Shown piece after piece: positions 26,793 to 34,309 of a stretch of 64,000 nt of DNA. The notes under the pieces were generated by a model. The model was not told where the DNA came from. It searched no databases and saw only the letters and a program-made list of their open reading frames with translations. The stretch lies in the NCBI RefSeq assembly GCF_017742245.1, contig NZ_JAGHKO010000010.1:124001-188000 (forward strand), written 5' to 3'. The stretch's first letter is position 1, and the number at the start of each line of letters is the position of its first letter. A program made the position numbers and the translations under genes. This DNA is from Niastella soli (GTDB lineage Bacteria > Bacteroidota > Bacteroidia > Chitinophagales > Chitinophagaceae).

Positions 26793-26816
26793 AATTTGAG
26801 AATTTGTGAATTTGAA
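26793..26816. repeat. Octamer array AATTTGNN (3 units)
   Basis: AATTTGAG, AATTTGTG and AATTTGAA lie in the groES-groEL intercistronic gap. This is weak support for the 8-bp class because AT-rich sequence can produce such runs by chance. Confidence 0.4.
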
Positions 26817-26843
26817 TAAATAAATCGGAAGGTTGGCTTCGGA

Positions 26844-27134
26844 TTAAACAATAGCTAAAATGTCGCTTTCACGCATGATCAGGAGGTCATCTCCTTCGAT
26901 CTGGATCTCAGTACCTGCATATTTGCCATACAGAACTGTATCGCCAACTTTTACAGTAACCGGCTCATCTTTTTTTCCAGGACCGGCTGCTACAACCGTA
27001 CCACGTTGAGGCTTTTCTTTAGCAGTATCTGGGATAATGATACCACCTGCGGTCTTTTCTTCCGCTTTCGCTGGACGAACAATTACCCTGTCATGCAGCG
27101 GGGTAACGTTTATAGCATCTACTTTCTTAGCCAT
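26844..27134 (-). CDS. groS: Co-chaperonin GroES (10 kDa)
   Basis: Heptameric lid of the GroEL chamber, 96 residues. Family landmarks are [20 protein letters not shown] with the mobile loop ([14 protein letters not shown]), then [17 protein letters not shown] and a C-terminal ILAIV. It is the first gene of the groES-groEL operon. The ATG at 27132-27134 gives [10 protein letters not shown], slightly longer than E. coli but usual in Bacteroidota. Confidence 0.98.
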   Translation of the reverse strand: MAKKVDAINVTPLHDRVIVRPAKAEEKTAGGIIIPDTAKEKPQRGTVVAAGPGKKDEPVTVKVGDTVLYGKYAGTEIQIEGDDLLIMRESDILAIV

Positions 27135-27212
27135 AGTGTATTAATTTTTGATTTTAGATGATGTTGAGTTTGAGGATGTCAAACTTGGGTGCCCTGCCAA
27201 AAAGCCGGGCGG

Positions 27213-27220
27213 CAAAAGTA
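27213..27220 (-). promoter_or_regulatory. Candidate -7 box of the groES-groEL promoter
   Basis: On the minus strand the sequence reads TACTTTTG, matching the Bacteroidota -7 consensus TAnnTTTG, about 78 bp upstream of groES. The nearest TTG is only 14 bp further up, so the -33 element is not convincing. Confidence 0.4.
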
Positions 27221-27413
27221 AACGAATTTTATACCAATCCTTTCCGAAAGGTCATTTTTTCAGCGTTTTTGGCAAACTATGGCAGAAAAACGGAATAAGC
27301 CAGCGGGTTCACCGGATTTTAATGTGCCATTTTTGCAGCACCCAATTGCTTATATCCCAATAAATTGTCGCTAACCAAGAAATTGACCATTTAGGAAAGT
27401 TGGTAAACACGGT

Positions 27414-27445
27414 TTTGGGGGTACCCCGTAAATCGCATAGCTTTG
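27414..27445 (+). promoter_or_regulatory. Candidate promoter of nusB
   Basis: TTTG (27414-27417) and TAGCTTTG (27438-27445) separated by 20 bp fit the Bacteroidota TTTG / TAnnTTTG promoter pattern. The -7 box ends 28 bp before the nusB ATG. This 339 bp divergent gap (27135-27473) holds no gene. Confidence 0.6.
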
Positions 27446-27473
27446 TGCCCTCAAAAAACAAGTTCTTGCAAAA

Positions 27474-28454
27474 ATGATCAGCAGAAGAAACATTCGTGTG
27501 AAGGTTATGCAAACCATTTATTCTGTAGAAAGTCAGATCGCAGAATCAGGTGGCGAGGTACCTGCCAAACCAGTTGATACCGTGAAGATTTTACAGAAGC
27601 ATTTTGATCAAACTCATTCGCTTTTTATTTATTTGATCCACTTTGTTACAGAAGTGGCCCGTTACGCGGAGACCGATGCCCGCAACCGCGCTTCCAAACA
27701 CTTGCCTTCGAAAGAAGACCTAAACGTTAACATTAAATTAGCCGGAAACGAATTATTGTGGAAGATCCTCGAACATCCTTCCTACAAACAGGCCGTTAAA
27801 GACGACAAACCTGAAGGCTGGGTAGACCAGGACATGCTGAAAAAGATCTACCAGGAACTGGTTGACTCGGAAAAGTACCAGCAATATATTGCAGTACAGG
27901 GCCGGGATAAAAAAGAGGAAAAGGAAATGCTGGAGTATATTTTTAGTACTCTGCTGTTACCTAATGAAACCTTTACCAGCTATTTAGAAGAGTATTTCAG
28001 CAACTGGGACGACGATGCTGATATGCTGGTAGTGCTGATGGCTAACTTCCTGAACAAACCTTCCGCCTCCAACTTCCAGGAATTGCTCAGTAAGGAAAAA
28101 TGGCAATTTGCCAAGAATCTCTTACAAACCACGCTGGAAAAAAAGGAAGTGGCGCTCCAATACATAAAACCTAAACTCAAAAACTGGGACCCAGACCGTA
28201 TTGCGTCACTGGATATGATATTGATGCGGATGGGCGTATGTGAATTCTTATACTTCGAAACCATTCCCCCAAAAGTTACCATAAACGAATACATTGACCT
28301 GGCTAAGGAATACAGCACCCCTCAAAGCGGTCAGTTTGTAAATGGTATTCTGGACAATATACATAAAGACCTGGTTCGGGATAATCAAATGCATAAAGTG
28401 GCTTTTTCCCCAAATGCGGCACAGCCACAGCAATCAGCGAATAAACCTTCCTGA
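27474..28454 (+). CDS. nusB: Transcription antitermination protein NusB (long form)
   Basis: RNA-binding factor of the rRNA antitermination complex, acting with NusE/S10 in the cytoplasm. The 326-residue protein is much longer than the roughly 140 residues of E. coli NusB. The canonical helical NusB domain is in the C-terminal half (DRIASLDMILMRMGVCEFLYF, VTINEYIDLAKEYSTPQSGQFVNGILDNI). The N-terminal part begins with SRRNIRVKVMQTIYSV, similar to NusB helix 1, with a long helical insertion after it. This long form is standard in Bacteroidota. It is followed by a DUF1573 lipoprotein gene 40 bp downstream and yajC, a common cluster in the phylum. Confidence 0.92.
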   Translation: MISRRNIRVKVMQTIYSVESQIAESGGEVPAKPVDTVKILQKHFDQTHSLFIYLIHFVTEVARYAETDARNRASKHLPSKEDLNVNIKLAGNELLWKILEHPSYKQAVKDDKPEGWVDQDMLKKIYQELVDSEKYQQYIAVQGRDKKEEKEMLEYIFSTLLLPNETFTSYLEEYFSNWDDDADMLVVLMANFLNKPSASNFQELLSKEKWQFAKNLLQTTLEKKEVALQYIKPKLKNWDPDRIASLDMILMRMGVCEFLYFETIPPKVTINEYIDLAKEYSTPQSGQFVNGILDNIHKDLVRDNQMHKVAFSPNAAQPQQSANKPS

Positions 28455-28469
28455 TTTCATTGCTTTGAT

Positions 28470-28477
28470 TAGATTTG
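28470..28477 (+). promoter_or_regulatory. Possible internal -7 box before the DUF1573 gene
   Basis: TAGATTTG matches TAnnTTTG and ends 17 bp before the ATG at 28495. No TTTG/TTG at an acceptable distance upstream was found, so read-through from the nusB promoter is equally likely. Confidence 0.3.
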
Positions 28478-28494
28478 CAAAAATTTATCCCTTG

Positions 28495-28929
28495 ATGAAA
28501 TACTTTTTGGCCTTATTAGCCGCTGCTACCATTATTGGTTGCGACTATGCAGACAAAACGCCTCCGGGTACCCCTGTGATTCCCAAAGAAGCGTTCGATA
28601 GTACTAAATTCACTACGATTGAATGGTTAGATTCAACAAAGGATTATGGTAAGATCACAGAAGGACAAAAGCTGGACGTATCTTTCCGGTTCAAGAACAC
28701 AGGTGATAAACCGTTGATTATCCGTACAGTTAGACCAGGTTGTGGTTGTACTGCCGCCGAACCGCCCAAAGAACCCATTGCACCGGGCGCAGAAGGCACT
28801 ATTAAGGCGTCATTCAACAGTCAGGGCCGTGAAGGAAATAACAGCAAGGATATATTTATAGAAGCAAATACAAAGGGCACTCAGAACCATAAAGTGCATT
28901 TTGATGTTGAAGTCCTGAAAGGAAAATAA
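28495..28929 (+). CDS. DUF1573 domain lipoprotein
   Basis: 144-residue exported protein. The start at 28495 gives a signal peptide with lipobox Cys16 (ATIIGCDY). The mature part is one DUF1573 immunoglobulin-like (ASH/MSP-related) domain: TIEWLDSTKDYGKITEGQ, then the conserved FRFKNTGDKPLIIRTVRPGC, a GCGCTAAEPP cysteine cluster and PGAEGTIKASFNSQGREG. Its role is unknown; it is one of the commonest small lipoproteins of the phylum. The frame is open upstream into nusB, but the signal peptide fixes the start. It lies in the nusB-DUF1573-yajC unit. Confidence 0.9.
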   Translation: MKYFLALLAAATIIGCDYADKTPPGTPVIPKEAFDSTKFTTIEWLDSTKDYGKITEGQKLDVSFRFKNTGDKPLIIRTVRPGCGCTAAEPPKEPIAPGAEGTIKASFNSQGREGNNSKDIFIEANTKGTQNHKVHFDVEVLKGK

Positions 28930-28979
28930 TTCTTTCGAGCTCAATTCACTCATTTAAAAATTTTCAAATTCACATAACA

Positions 28980-29312
28980 ATGACAGCAGTTATTTTATTG
29001 CAGGCTCAGGGTAACGGCGGAATATTGCAGTTAGTCCTTTTAGTAGGTATGATCCTCGTATTCTGGTTATTTATGATCCGTCCTCAGGCTAAAAAAGCAA
29101 AACAAGCCAAAGCATTTCAGGAGAATTTACAAAAAGGCGACAAGATTGTTACCATCGCTGGTATCCATGGCCGTGTAAATAAACTGAACGAAGATGGCAC
29201 GCTCGATATCGAAACCAGCCCTGGCAGCTATATGAAAATTGAAAAAAGCGCCATTTCTTTAGAAATGACCGCTAATGTAAACAAACCAGCGGCTACTACT
29301 CCTGCTAAATAA
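28980..29312 (+). CDS. yajC: Preprotein translocase accessory subunit YajC
   Basis: Small inner-membrane protein of the Sec holotranslocon that associates with SecDF. The 110-residue protein has one N-terminal transmembrane helix (about residues 14-33) ending in the hallmark FWLFMIRPQAKKAKQ. A cytoplasmic domain follows with LQKGDKIVTIAGIHGRV. It is the last gene of the nusB cluster and is followed by a strong terminator. secDF is in the same window at 35934 but in a separate unit. Confidence 0.95.
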   Translation: MTAVILLQAQGNGGILQLVLLVGMILVFWLFMIRPQAKKAKQAKAFQENLQKGDKIVTIAGIHGRVNKLNEDGTLDIETSPGSYMKIEKSAISLEMTANVNKPAATTPAK

Positions 29313-29336
29313 TAACCCTTTGGGTTGAATATACTT

Positions 29337-29372
29337 AAGGCATCCCGACACGTTGGGATGCCTTATTTTTTA
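29337..29372 (+). terminator. Terminator after yajC
   Basis: AAGGCATCCC (29337-29346) and GGGATGCCTT (29355-29364) form a perfect 10-bp stem with an 8-nt loop, followed by TATTTTTT. Confidence 0.9.
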
Positions 29373-29374
29373 CG

Positions 29375-29500
29375 ACAAACGGCAGACGGCAGACGGCAAA
29401 CGGTCTCGGCTCAGCCGAGAGCAGACGGCAGACGGTCTCGGCTCAGCCGAGAGCAGACGGCAGACGGCAGACGAAACCTGGAACCTGGAACATAGAATTT
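29375..29500. repeat. Heptamer array interrupted by two palindromes
   Basis: CGGCAGA/CGGCAAA words fill 29375-29473. They are broken twice by an identical insert containing the palindrome TCTCGGCT-C-AGCCGAGA (29404-29420 and 29436-29452). The 7-bp phase then continues with a new word: GAAACCT, GGAACCT, GGAACAT and AGAATTT (29473-29500), reaching almost to the coaE start. Confidence 0.9.
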
Positions 29501-29514
29501 AATTAATTTGCCCC

Positions 29515-30108
29515 ATGTTAAAAATTGGCTTAACCGGTGGTATTGGCAGTGGCAAAAGCACTGTTGCCAAAGTATTTGAAATACTGGGTATCCCGGTATA
29601 TTATGCTGATGAGGCTGCCAGACGCCTCATGAATGAAGATGAACAACTCCGGGAACAGATCATTCAGCATTTTGGGTCTTCTTCTTACAAAAACAACCAA
29701 CTCGACCGCCCCTATATTGCCAGCCAGGTTTTTAATAATAAAGAAAAGCTGGAGCTTATGAATTCCCTGGTGCACCCTGCCACCATTCGTGATGGGGAAA
29801 AATGGATGCAGCAACAAACCTCCCCTTACGCCATCAAAGAAGCGGCTATTATTTTTGAAAGCGGTACGCAGGACTCGCTCGATTATATAATCGGCGTATC
29901 GGCCCCAACTGCACTTCGCCTGCTGCGGGCAATGAAACGCGACGGTTCTACCCGCGAACAGGTGCTCGCCCGCATGAGCAAGCAAATACAGGAACCTATT
30001 AAAATGCGACTATGCGATTTTGTTATTTTCAATGATGACCAACGGGCGGTGATCCCGCAAGTGATGGAACTGCATGAAAAGTTGATGAAATTGGCGAGAA
30101 CTAAATAA
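29515..30108 (+). CDS. coaE: Dephospho-CoA kinase
   Basis: Cytoplasmic enzyme that phosphorylates the 3'-hydroxyl of dephospho-CoA, the last step of CoA synthesis. The 197-residue product has the P-loop GLTGGIGSGKST (residues 5-16), then VYYADEAARRL (substrate-binding DxD-like region), LVHPATIRDGEKWM and a lid region around RDGSTREQVLARM. Normal length. The upstream gap is filled by a heptamer array. The TAA stop (30106-30108) is inside the first word of an octamer array. Confidence 0.96.
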   Translation: MLKIGLTGGIGSGKSTVAKVFEILGIPVYYADEAARRLMNEDEQLREQIIQHFGSSSYKNNQLDRPYIASQVFNNKEKLELMNSLVHPATIRDGEKWMQQQTSPYAIKEAAIIFESGTQDSLDYIIGVSAPTALRLLRAMKRDGSTREQVLARMSKQIQEPIKMRLCDFVIFNDDQRAVIPQVMELHEKLMKLARTK

Positions 30109-30172
30109 CTCAAGAACTAATAAACTAAAAAACTCAATAACTTAATAACCTACGAACCCGACAACTTAATAT
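30101..30172. repeat. Octamer array CTNAANAA (9 units)
   Basis: CTAAATAA (contains the coaE stop), CTCAAGAA, CTAATAAA, CTAAAAAA, CTCAATAA, CTTAATAA, CCTACGAA, CCCGACAA and CTTAATAT. The run CTTAATAA-CCTAC-AA-CCC recurs at 39586-39609, and on the other strand at 17463-17510. Confidence 0.8.
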
Positions 30173-30204
30173 ATAAGAGACATCACTTAAAACAGTTAGC
30201 TCTA

Positions 30205-30232
30205 AACAAAAGAACCTGCCGGAGGGGCAGGT
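30205..30232 (-). terminator. Terminator of the MBL-fold gene
   Basis: ACCTGCC (30214-30220) pairs with GGCAGGT (30226-30232). On the minus strand the stem is followed by a T-rich stretch (TCTTTTGTTT). Confidence 0.75.
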
Positions 30233-30274
30233 CCACAACTATGAACTGAAAACAAAAAGACTTACCACCCAGTA

Positions 30275-31249
30275 CTAAGAATTTGTTTCTGATTTTCTGC
30301 TTTTATAAACTATCCACGCTGTTAATCCCAACAACGCAGCCCCTGCAGCTACTGCTACTAATGGAGTTATCTTGTTTACAGGTTTTGGCAAATATGTAAT
30401 GCCTTCGGTACCAACAACGCCCGGTTCTCGCGTATAGCGACCACGCAGCGGTACAGCCAATTCCTTAAAGTTATCAGCCAGATTGTGGAGCAATTTCCGC
30501 ATTTCTTCACCCCTCATAGGTTGTCCATGTCCTGTGGCTATAATCTCTGGATCCAGCGCAGCCAGCGTTTTCACTGATTTTTCTGCAGCCTGCCAATCAT
30601 ATGTAAAATACTTTGGCGGCCCGGTCAGTTTGCGGGTTTGCCTTATCACCGACCATACCGATTCCTGGCGGGTGGTTACAAAGGCATCTCCAGCCAGCAA
30701 TACGCGGTCGCGCCGGCGCCATAAACTGATATGTCCGGGTGAGTGTCCCGGCGTAGAAATATATTTCCAATCGGGCAAAAAGGGAAGACTACCATCATCG
30801 GGTAGTATCTGAAGATGGTTACTGATATTGACCGGCCCGGAAGGGAAAACCGACGAAATAGCAGACAACAGACCACCACCGGCCCAGGGATCAGGAGGCG
30901 GATAAGCCGATAACCCTGACAAATAAGGCACCTCCATTAGATGCGCAAACACCGGTACATCCCAATCATTAGCCAGTTCCTCTGCAGCCCCCACATGATC
31001 AAAATGGCCATGGGTTAAAATGATGGCTGCCGGTTTTGAATCGGGCCAGAAGAGGTATTCAGCCAGTTCTTTGATCTTTAGCGTTGACCTTTTTAACCCC
31101 GCATCCACCAACACCCACTTTTTTTCAACGGCATTATGTATTAAGTATACATTTACAAAACCCTCGCGCAGGCCCCAAACCCCTGGTGCTACTGTAAACC
31201 AGTTGACGTCGATCACTGACTTTGTCGTTCCGCTTTTCATTGGTGTCAA
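30275..31249 (-). CDS. MBL-fold metallo-hydrolase with C-terminal membrane anchor
   Basis: 324-residue metallo-beta-lactamase superfamily enzyme. The metal-binding motif is THGHFDHVG with H80, H82, D84 and H85. A further His lies in STPGHSPGHISL, the bridging Asp in LAGDAFVTTR, and a last His in ATGHGQP. After the catalytic domain comes a linker and a single C-terminal transmembrane helix (about residues 297-315: LVAVAAGAALLGLTAWIVY) followed by basic residues, so the catalytic domain is probably tail-anchored. Substrate unknown; glyoxalase II-like or lactonase activity is possible. Monocistronic. Confidence 0.88.
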   Translation of the reverse strand: MTPMKSGTTKSVIDVNWFTVAPGVWGLREGFVNVYLIHNAVEKKWVLVDAGLKRSTLKIKELAEYLFWPDSKPAAIILTHGHFDHVGAAEELANDWDVPVFAHLMEVPYLSGLSAYPPPDPWAGGGLLSAISSVFPSGPVNISNHLQILPDDGSLPFLPDWKYISTPGHSPGHISLWRRRDRVLLAGDAFVTTRQESVWSVIRQTRKLTGPPKYFTYDWQAAEKSVKTLAALDPEIIATGHGQPMRGEEMRKLLHNLADNFKELAVPLRGRYTREPGVVGTEGITYLPKPVNKITPLVAVAAGAALLGLTAWIVYKSRKSETNS

Positions 31250-31389
31250 TTTTATAAATGGAAGGAATAGTTGTGATTATACCTATCCATTAAATAAAAT
31301 CTATGCCAATGGTGATATAAAGTTGCCTGTTTTTAAAAGTGACCCCTTAGATATCAAATACGGTTGCAAAGCCTGCCCCATTATTTCGG

Positions 31390-31437
31390 CGTTACAGGTT
31401 ACAGAAGCTGTGCAATTAAGGCCCTGCAACCTGTAAC
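31390..31437. repeat. Inverted heptamer-type repeat (GTTACAGGTT / AACCTGTAAC)
   Basis: CGTTACA-GGTTACA at 31390-31403 is matched by GCAACCT-GTAACCC downstream. GTTACAGGTT (31391-31400) and AACCTGTAAC (31428-31437) are perfect 10-bp complements with a 27-bp loop. It lies between two minus-strand genes, downstream of neither stop by less than 100 bp upstream of the GH127 3' end side. Confidence 0.65.
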
Positions 31438-31497
31438 CCCGGCGGGGACTTGTAACAGTTTTTAATAATTCTCCGCTTACGCTCTTCCCCTATTTAT

Positions 31498-33513
31498 CTA
31501 TTGCCCAATAATATCGACATCCTTCACCTTCACCGGGAACCACACCATCATCTCGCCTTTCCCGCGATTGGCCCAGGCATAGTAAGGAATGGCTGTAACT
31601 GTTTTTCGGGTGGTAGATACCGTTTGTGCTTTCTCATCAACCGTTATTACCGGCAGATCGCTTTGCAGCACTTCTACCCCATTCAACAGGTCTGGCTTAA
31701 AAGAGGCCTGAAAGCTGGCGTCGGCCGGTAACAGGATATTAGCCGCCTTTCCATTGTTATCGGCCCATTCGGCACAATAGATCAATGGGCCGCGCTGTAT
31801 GGCTACCTTTCCCTGATCGTCTTTTACTTTCTCATTGGCTACTACCCGGCGCACGTCCATTGGCAGGTTTACCTGCACCACATCGCCTTTTTTCCAGGTG
31901 CGTTTTATTACCGCATAGCCTTTTTCAAGGGTATAATCAACTGGTTGCCCGTTTACAGCAATAGAAACTTTGGCATTTTGATTATCATTAAAAGTATACA
32001 GGTCGGAAGGAATAGCCTTGTCGCCAGCCCAGCCGGGAATACGTACCAGCAGGCTAAAAGCATCGCTTTTTTGTGGAGAGATGGTAAAATTCAGCGCTCC
32101 ATCCCAGGGATAGTTATTCTGTTGCACAATATTCACCGGTTTACCATGTACCTGTATGGCTGCTTTTCCCGACACAAACAGGTTTACATATACGGCATCG
32201 CCTTTCAGGGCATACACATAACCAGGTATGGAAGGAATTAACCGAGTAAGATTGGTAGGGCAGCACGAGCACTCGAACCAGCCCGAACGTTCGGGCTCCA
32301 TGCTATGATGCGAAAAATTATTCTTGATCTGCATGGCATTGGTATAGAAAAAGGATTTGCCATCGAGCCCCACCCCGCTAATAAGGCCGTTGTACAGCAT
32401 CTTTTCCAGTACATCCATATACTTCGATTCACCATGCAACAGGAACATCCGGTAATTCCAGTATACCCCCGCAATGGCTGCACAGGTTTCATTGTAAGCA
32501 GTAGCATTGGGCAGTTCATAATTAGCACCAAATTGTTCGCCGGAAGGGATAGCGCCCAACCCGCCCTGTACATAGATCTTTTTGGAAACGACGTTCTCCC
32601 AGATAGAATCAATGGCCTGTAATAGTTTTTCATCACCAGTCAATGCCGCCACATCGGCCACCGCTGAATACAGGTACCCCGCGCGAACGGCATGCCCTAC
32701 GGCCTCCTTTTGGTCTACTACAGGTATCTCGTCCTGCCAGTAGGCCCCGTTCTTCCAGGGGTCTTTACTTTTAGCATCATATTTGTCGTAATGACCGCGT
32801 TCTTCTATGAAATATTTAGCGGTTTGCAGGTATTCAGGTTTGCCGGTGATGCGGTACAATTTCACCAGACCCATTTCAACGATCTCATGACCGGGGGCCA
32901 CATGCCGTTTGTCGGGACCAAACACCGAACATACAAGATCAGCATTTTTCAGGGCTATATTCAGCAGGTTCTTTTTACCCGTAGCATAATAATGCGCATA
33001 AGCGGCTTCATACAAATGGCCGGAATTGTACAGCTCATGGCTTAACTCGCGTTCTTTTACCCAGCGTTCGTTGCCGGACCAGGCATGTGGCGATTGTGGA
33101 TCAATGGTGCGGGCTGTATACAGGTAACCATCAGGCTCCTGCGCTTTGGCTACTTTATCTATTAAAGAATCGATGTATGCTTCCAGCTTTTTATCGGGGA
33201 ACAGACTTAGCGAAAAGGAAGCACCTTCTATGGTTTTGTAGATATCGGTATCATCGAAAGGAAAGGTAGTACAGAACTTACCACTATGGGCAGCTGCCAT
33301 TTCAAAATTCTTTACCCGGCCAGTGCTTTCACAACGGGCAAACGAAGCAGGAATGGTAACAGTATGGTTGATCTTCATCCGTGGCAGCCAGAAGTTATCG
33401 GTAAACTGAACGGCGGTGAAGTTCACGGCCTGTACGGGATAGTCTTTTACTGGTTGGGCCAATACGGTGTTGGCGGCCAGTACGCCAGTGGCAAACAGGA
33501 ATCGTTTTAACAT
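31498..33513 (-). CDS. Exported glycoside hydrolase family 127 (DUF1680) protein
   Basis: 671-residue enzyme with signal peptide (MLKRFLFATGVLAANTVLA). The (alpha/alpha)6 barrel family includes zinc-dependent beta-L-arabinofuranosidases whose nucleophile is a Cys. The expected metal/catalytic residues are present: the Glu-x-Cys pair in YNETCAAIAGVYW and the double Cys in FECSCCPTNLTRL. C-terminal beta domains follow (INGQPV-like AVNGQPVDYTLEKGY). It probably removes beta-linked L-arabinofuranose or a related sugar from plant glycans in the periplasm. It is not inside a polysaccharide-utilisation locus; no SusC/SusD pair is nearby. Confidence 0.88.
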   Translation of the reverse strand: MLKRFLFATGVLAANTVLAQPVKDYPVQAVNFTAVQFTDNFWLPRMKINHTVTIPASFARCESTGRVKNFEMAAAHSGKFCTTFPFDDTDIYKTIEGASFSLSLFPDKKLEAYIDSLIDKVAKAQEPDGYLYTARTIDPQSPHAWSGNERWVKERELSHELYNSGHLYEAAYAHYYATGKKNLLNIALKNADLVCSVFGPDKRHVAPGHEIVEMGLVKLYRITGKPEYLQTAKYFIEERGHYDKYDAKSKDPWKNGAYWQDEIPVVDQKEAVGHAVRAGYLYSAVADVAALTGDEKLLQAIDSIWENVVSKKIYVQGGLGAIPSGEQFGANYELPNATAYNETCAAIAGVYWNYRMFLLHGESKYMDVLEKMLYNGLISGVGLDGKSFFYTNAMQIKNNFSHHSMEPERSGWFECSCCPTNLTRLIPSIPGYVYALKGDAVYVNLFVSGKAAIQVHGKPVNIVQQNNYPWDGALNFTISPQKSDAFSLLVRIPGWAGDKAIPSDLYTFNDNQNAKVSIAVNGQPVDYTLEKGYAVIKRTWKKGDVVQVNLPMDVRRVVANEKVKDDQGKVAIQRGPLIYCAEWADNNGKAANILLPADASFQASFKPDLLNGVEVLQSDLPVITVDEKAQTVSTTRKTVTAIPYYAWANRGKGEMMVWFPVKVKDVDIIGQ

Positions 33514-33572
33514 GGAAGCGTTCGTTTTATGCCACTAAATATACGGTAATTGTCGCGGAGACACTAATTTTA

Positions 33573-33604
33573 GTTGACGGGTTGACAAGTTAACAAGTTG
33601 ACCG
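33573..33604. repeat. Octamer array GTTGACNN (4 units)
   Basis: GTTGACGG, GTTGACAA, GTTAACAA and GTTGACCG lie upstream of the GH127 gene. The complementary word GGTCAACC recurs at 14843-14858 inside the 3' end of the methyltransferase gene. Confidence 0.75.
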
Positions 33605-33635
33605 GTAACATGTGCGATCTAGAATATATAGGAAA

Positions 33636-33660
33636 ACAAAAACCCCGGAATTTCCGGGGT
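33636..33660 (-). terminator. Terminator of the retropepsin-like gene
   Basis: ACCCCGGAA (33642-33650), one T, then TTCCGGGGT (33652-33660). On the minus strand TTTTGTTTTCC follows. It lies about 28 bp after the stop at 33688. Confidence 0.85.
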
Positions 33661-33687
33661 CTTTAAAATCATATTAATTTTATTAAA

Positions 33688-34065
33688 CTAGATCAACTGC
33701 AACTTTGCCACCTTGGGATCAACGACTACCCGGTCGTGTTCAAAGTCCAATTTAATACGCCATTTCTGCATAGTAGCAGCTCCAATAATGGCTTCTTCAC
33801 TAAGTCCGGGTACAACCAGGAACTCATCACTTAATAATACATCATTAATATAAAAATCCAACCGAACCACTTCTTTTACTTCAATAAAATGGGCGTCACT
33901 GGCAGTAGCAATGCGCCTAACGCGACCCAATGGTTGCACTTCTGTAAGTGCATGAACAGTTTCCGGATTAATGCAAGAAAGATTAGCACCACTATCAAAC
34001 AAAGTGTACAGATTCTTCTCCGCCTTTGATCCAATGAAAAATAAAGGTTGTTTGATAACAGACAT
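33688..34065 (-). CDS. Single-domain retropepsin-like aspartic protease
   Basis: 125-residue clan AA protease-like protein. The catalytic motif DSGANLSCI has Asp24, and the C-terminal IIGAATMQKWRIKLDF matches the hydrophobic-Gly motif of the fold. At this size it would act as a homodimer like viral retropepsins. There is no signal peptide, so it is probably cytoplasmic. No adjacent substrate gene is recognised: the neighbours are an aminotransferase and a GH127 enzyme. Proteolytic activity is inferred, not certain, since some homologs may only bind. Confidence 0.78.
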   Translation of the reverse strand: MSVIKQPLFFIGSKAEKNLYTLFDSGANLSCINPETVHALTEVQPLGRVRRIATASDAHFIEVKEVVRLDFYINDVLLSDEFLVVPGLSEEAIIGAATMQKWRIKLDFEHDRVVVDPKVAKLQLI

Positions 34066-34158
34066 ATTATATAGTTTTTATTCCATATAAAGATAAGCAG
34101 CAAGGTTTAACCGATGCCGGGGTATATATTAACTCTATTAAGTTCAACTTACTTACCT

Positions 34159-34182
34159 GGCACTCCGACGTGTTGGAGTGCC
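34159..34182. other. Perfect hairpin in the retropepsin leader
   Basis: GGCACTCC (34159-34166), an 8-nt loop GACGTGTT, and GGAGTGCC (34175-34182). There is no T tract on either side. The loop resembles that of the yajC terminator (GACACGTT). It could be a leader structure of the minus-strand retropepsin gene or a small dispersed palindrome. Confidence 0.55.
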
Positions 34183-34204
34183 ATAATAGTTATAAAATAT
34201 TCCA

Positions 34205-34238
34205 AAAACAAAAAAACCCTCCCGATGCATCGGGAGGG
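34205..34238 (-). terminator. Terminator of the aspartate aminotransferase gene
   Basis: CCCTCCCGAT and ATCGGGAGGG flank GC. On the minus strand the stem is followed by a run of T residues. Confidence 0.9.
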
Positions 34239-34309
34239 TCATATATATCTTATTAACTTGTTAACCTATCAATCCCGCAAGGCGAGACAGGCTGTGTTAA
34301 TCTGTCAAC

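Noticed and set aside
26844-27300. CIRCE element controlling groES-groEL
   Set aside because: No TTAGCACTC-N9-GAGTGCTAA-like inverted repeat was found in the upstream region.
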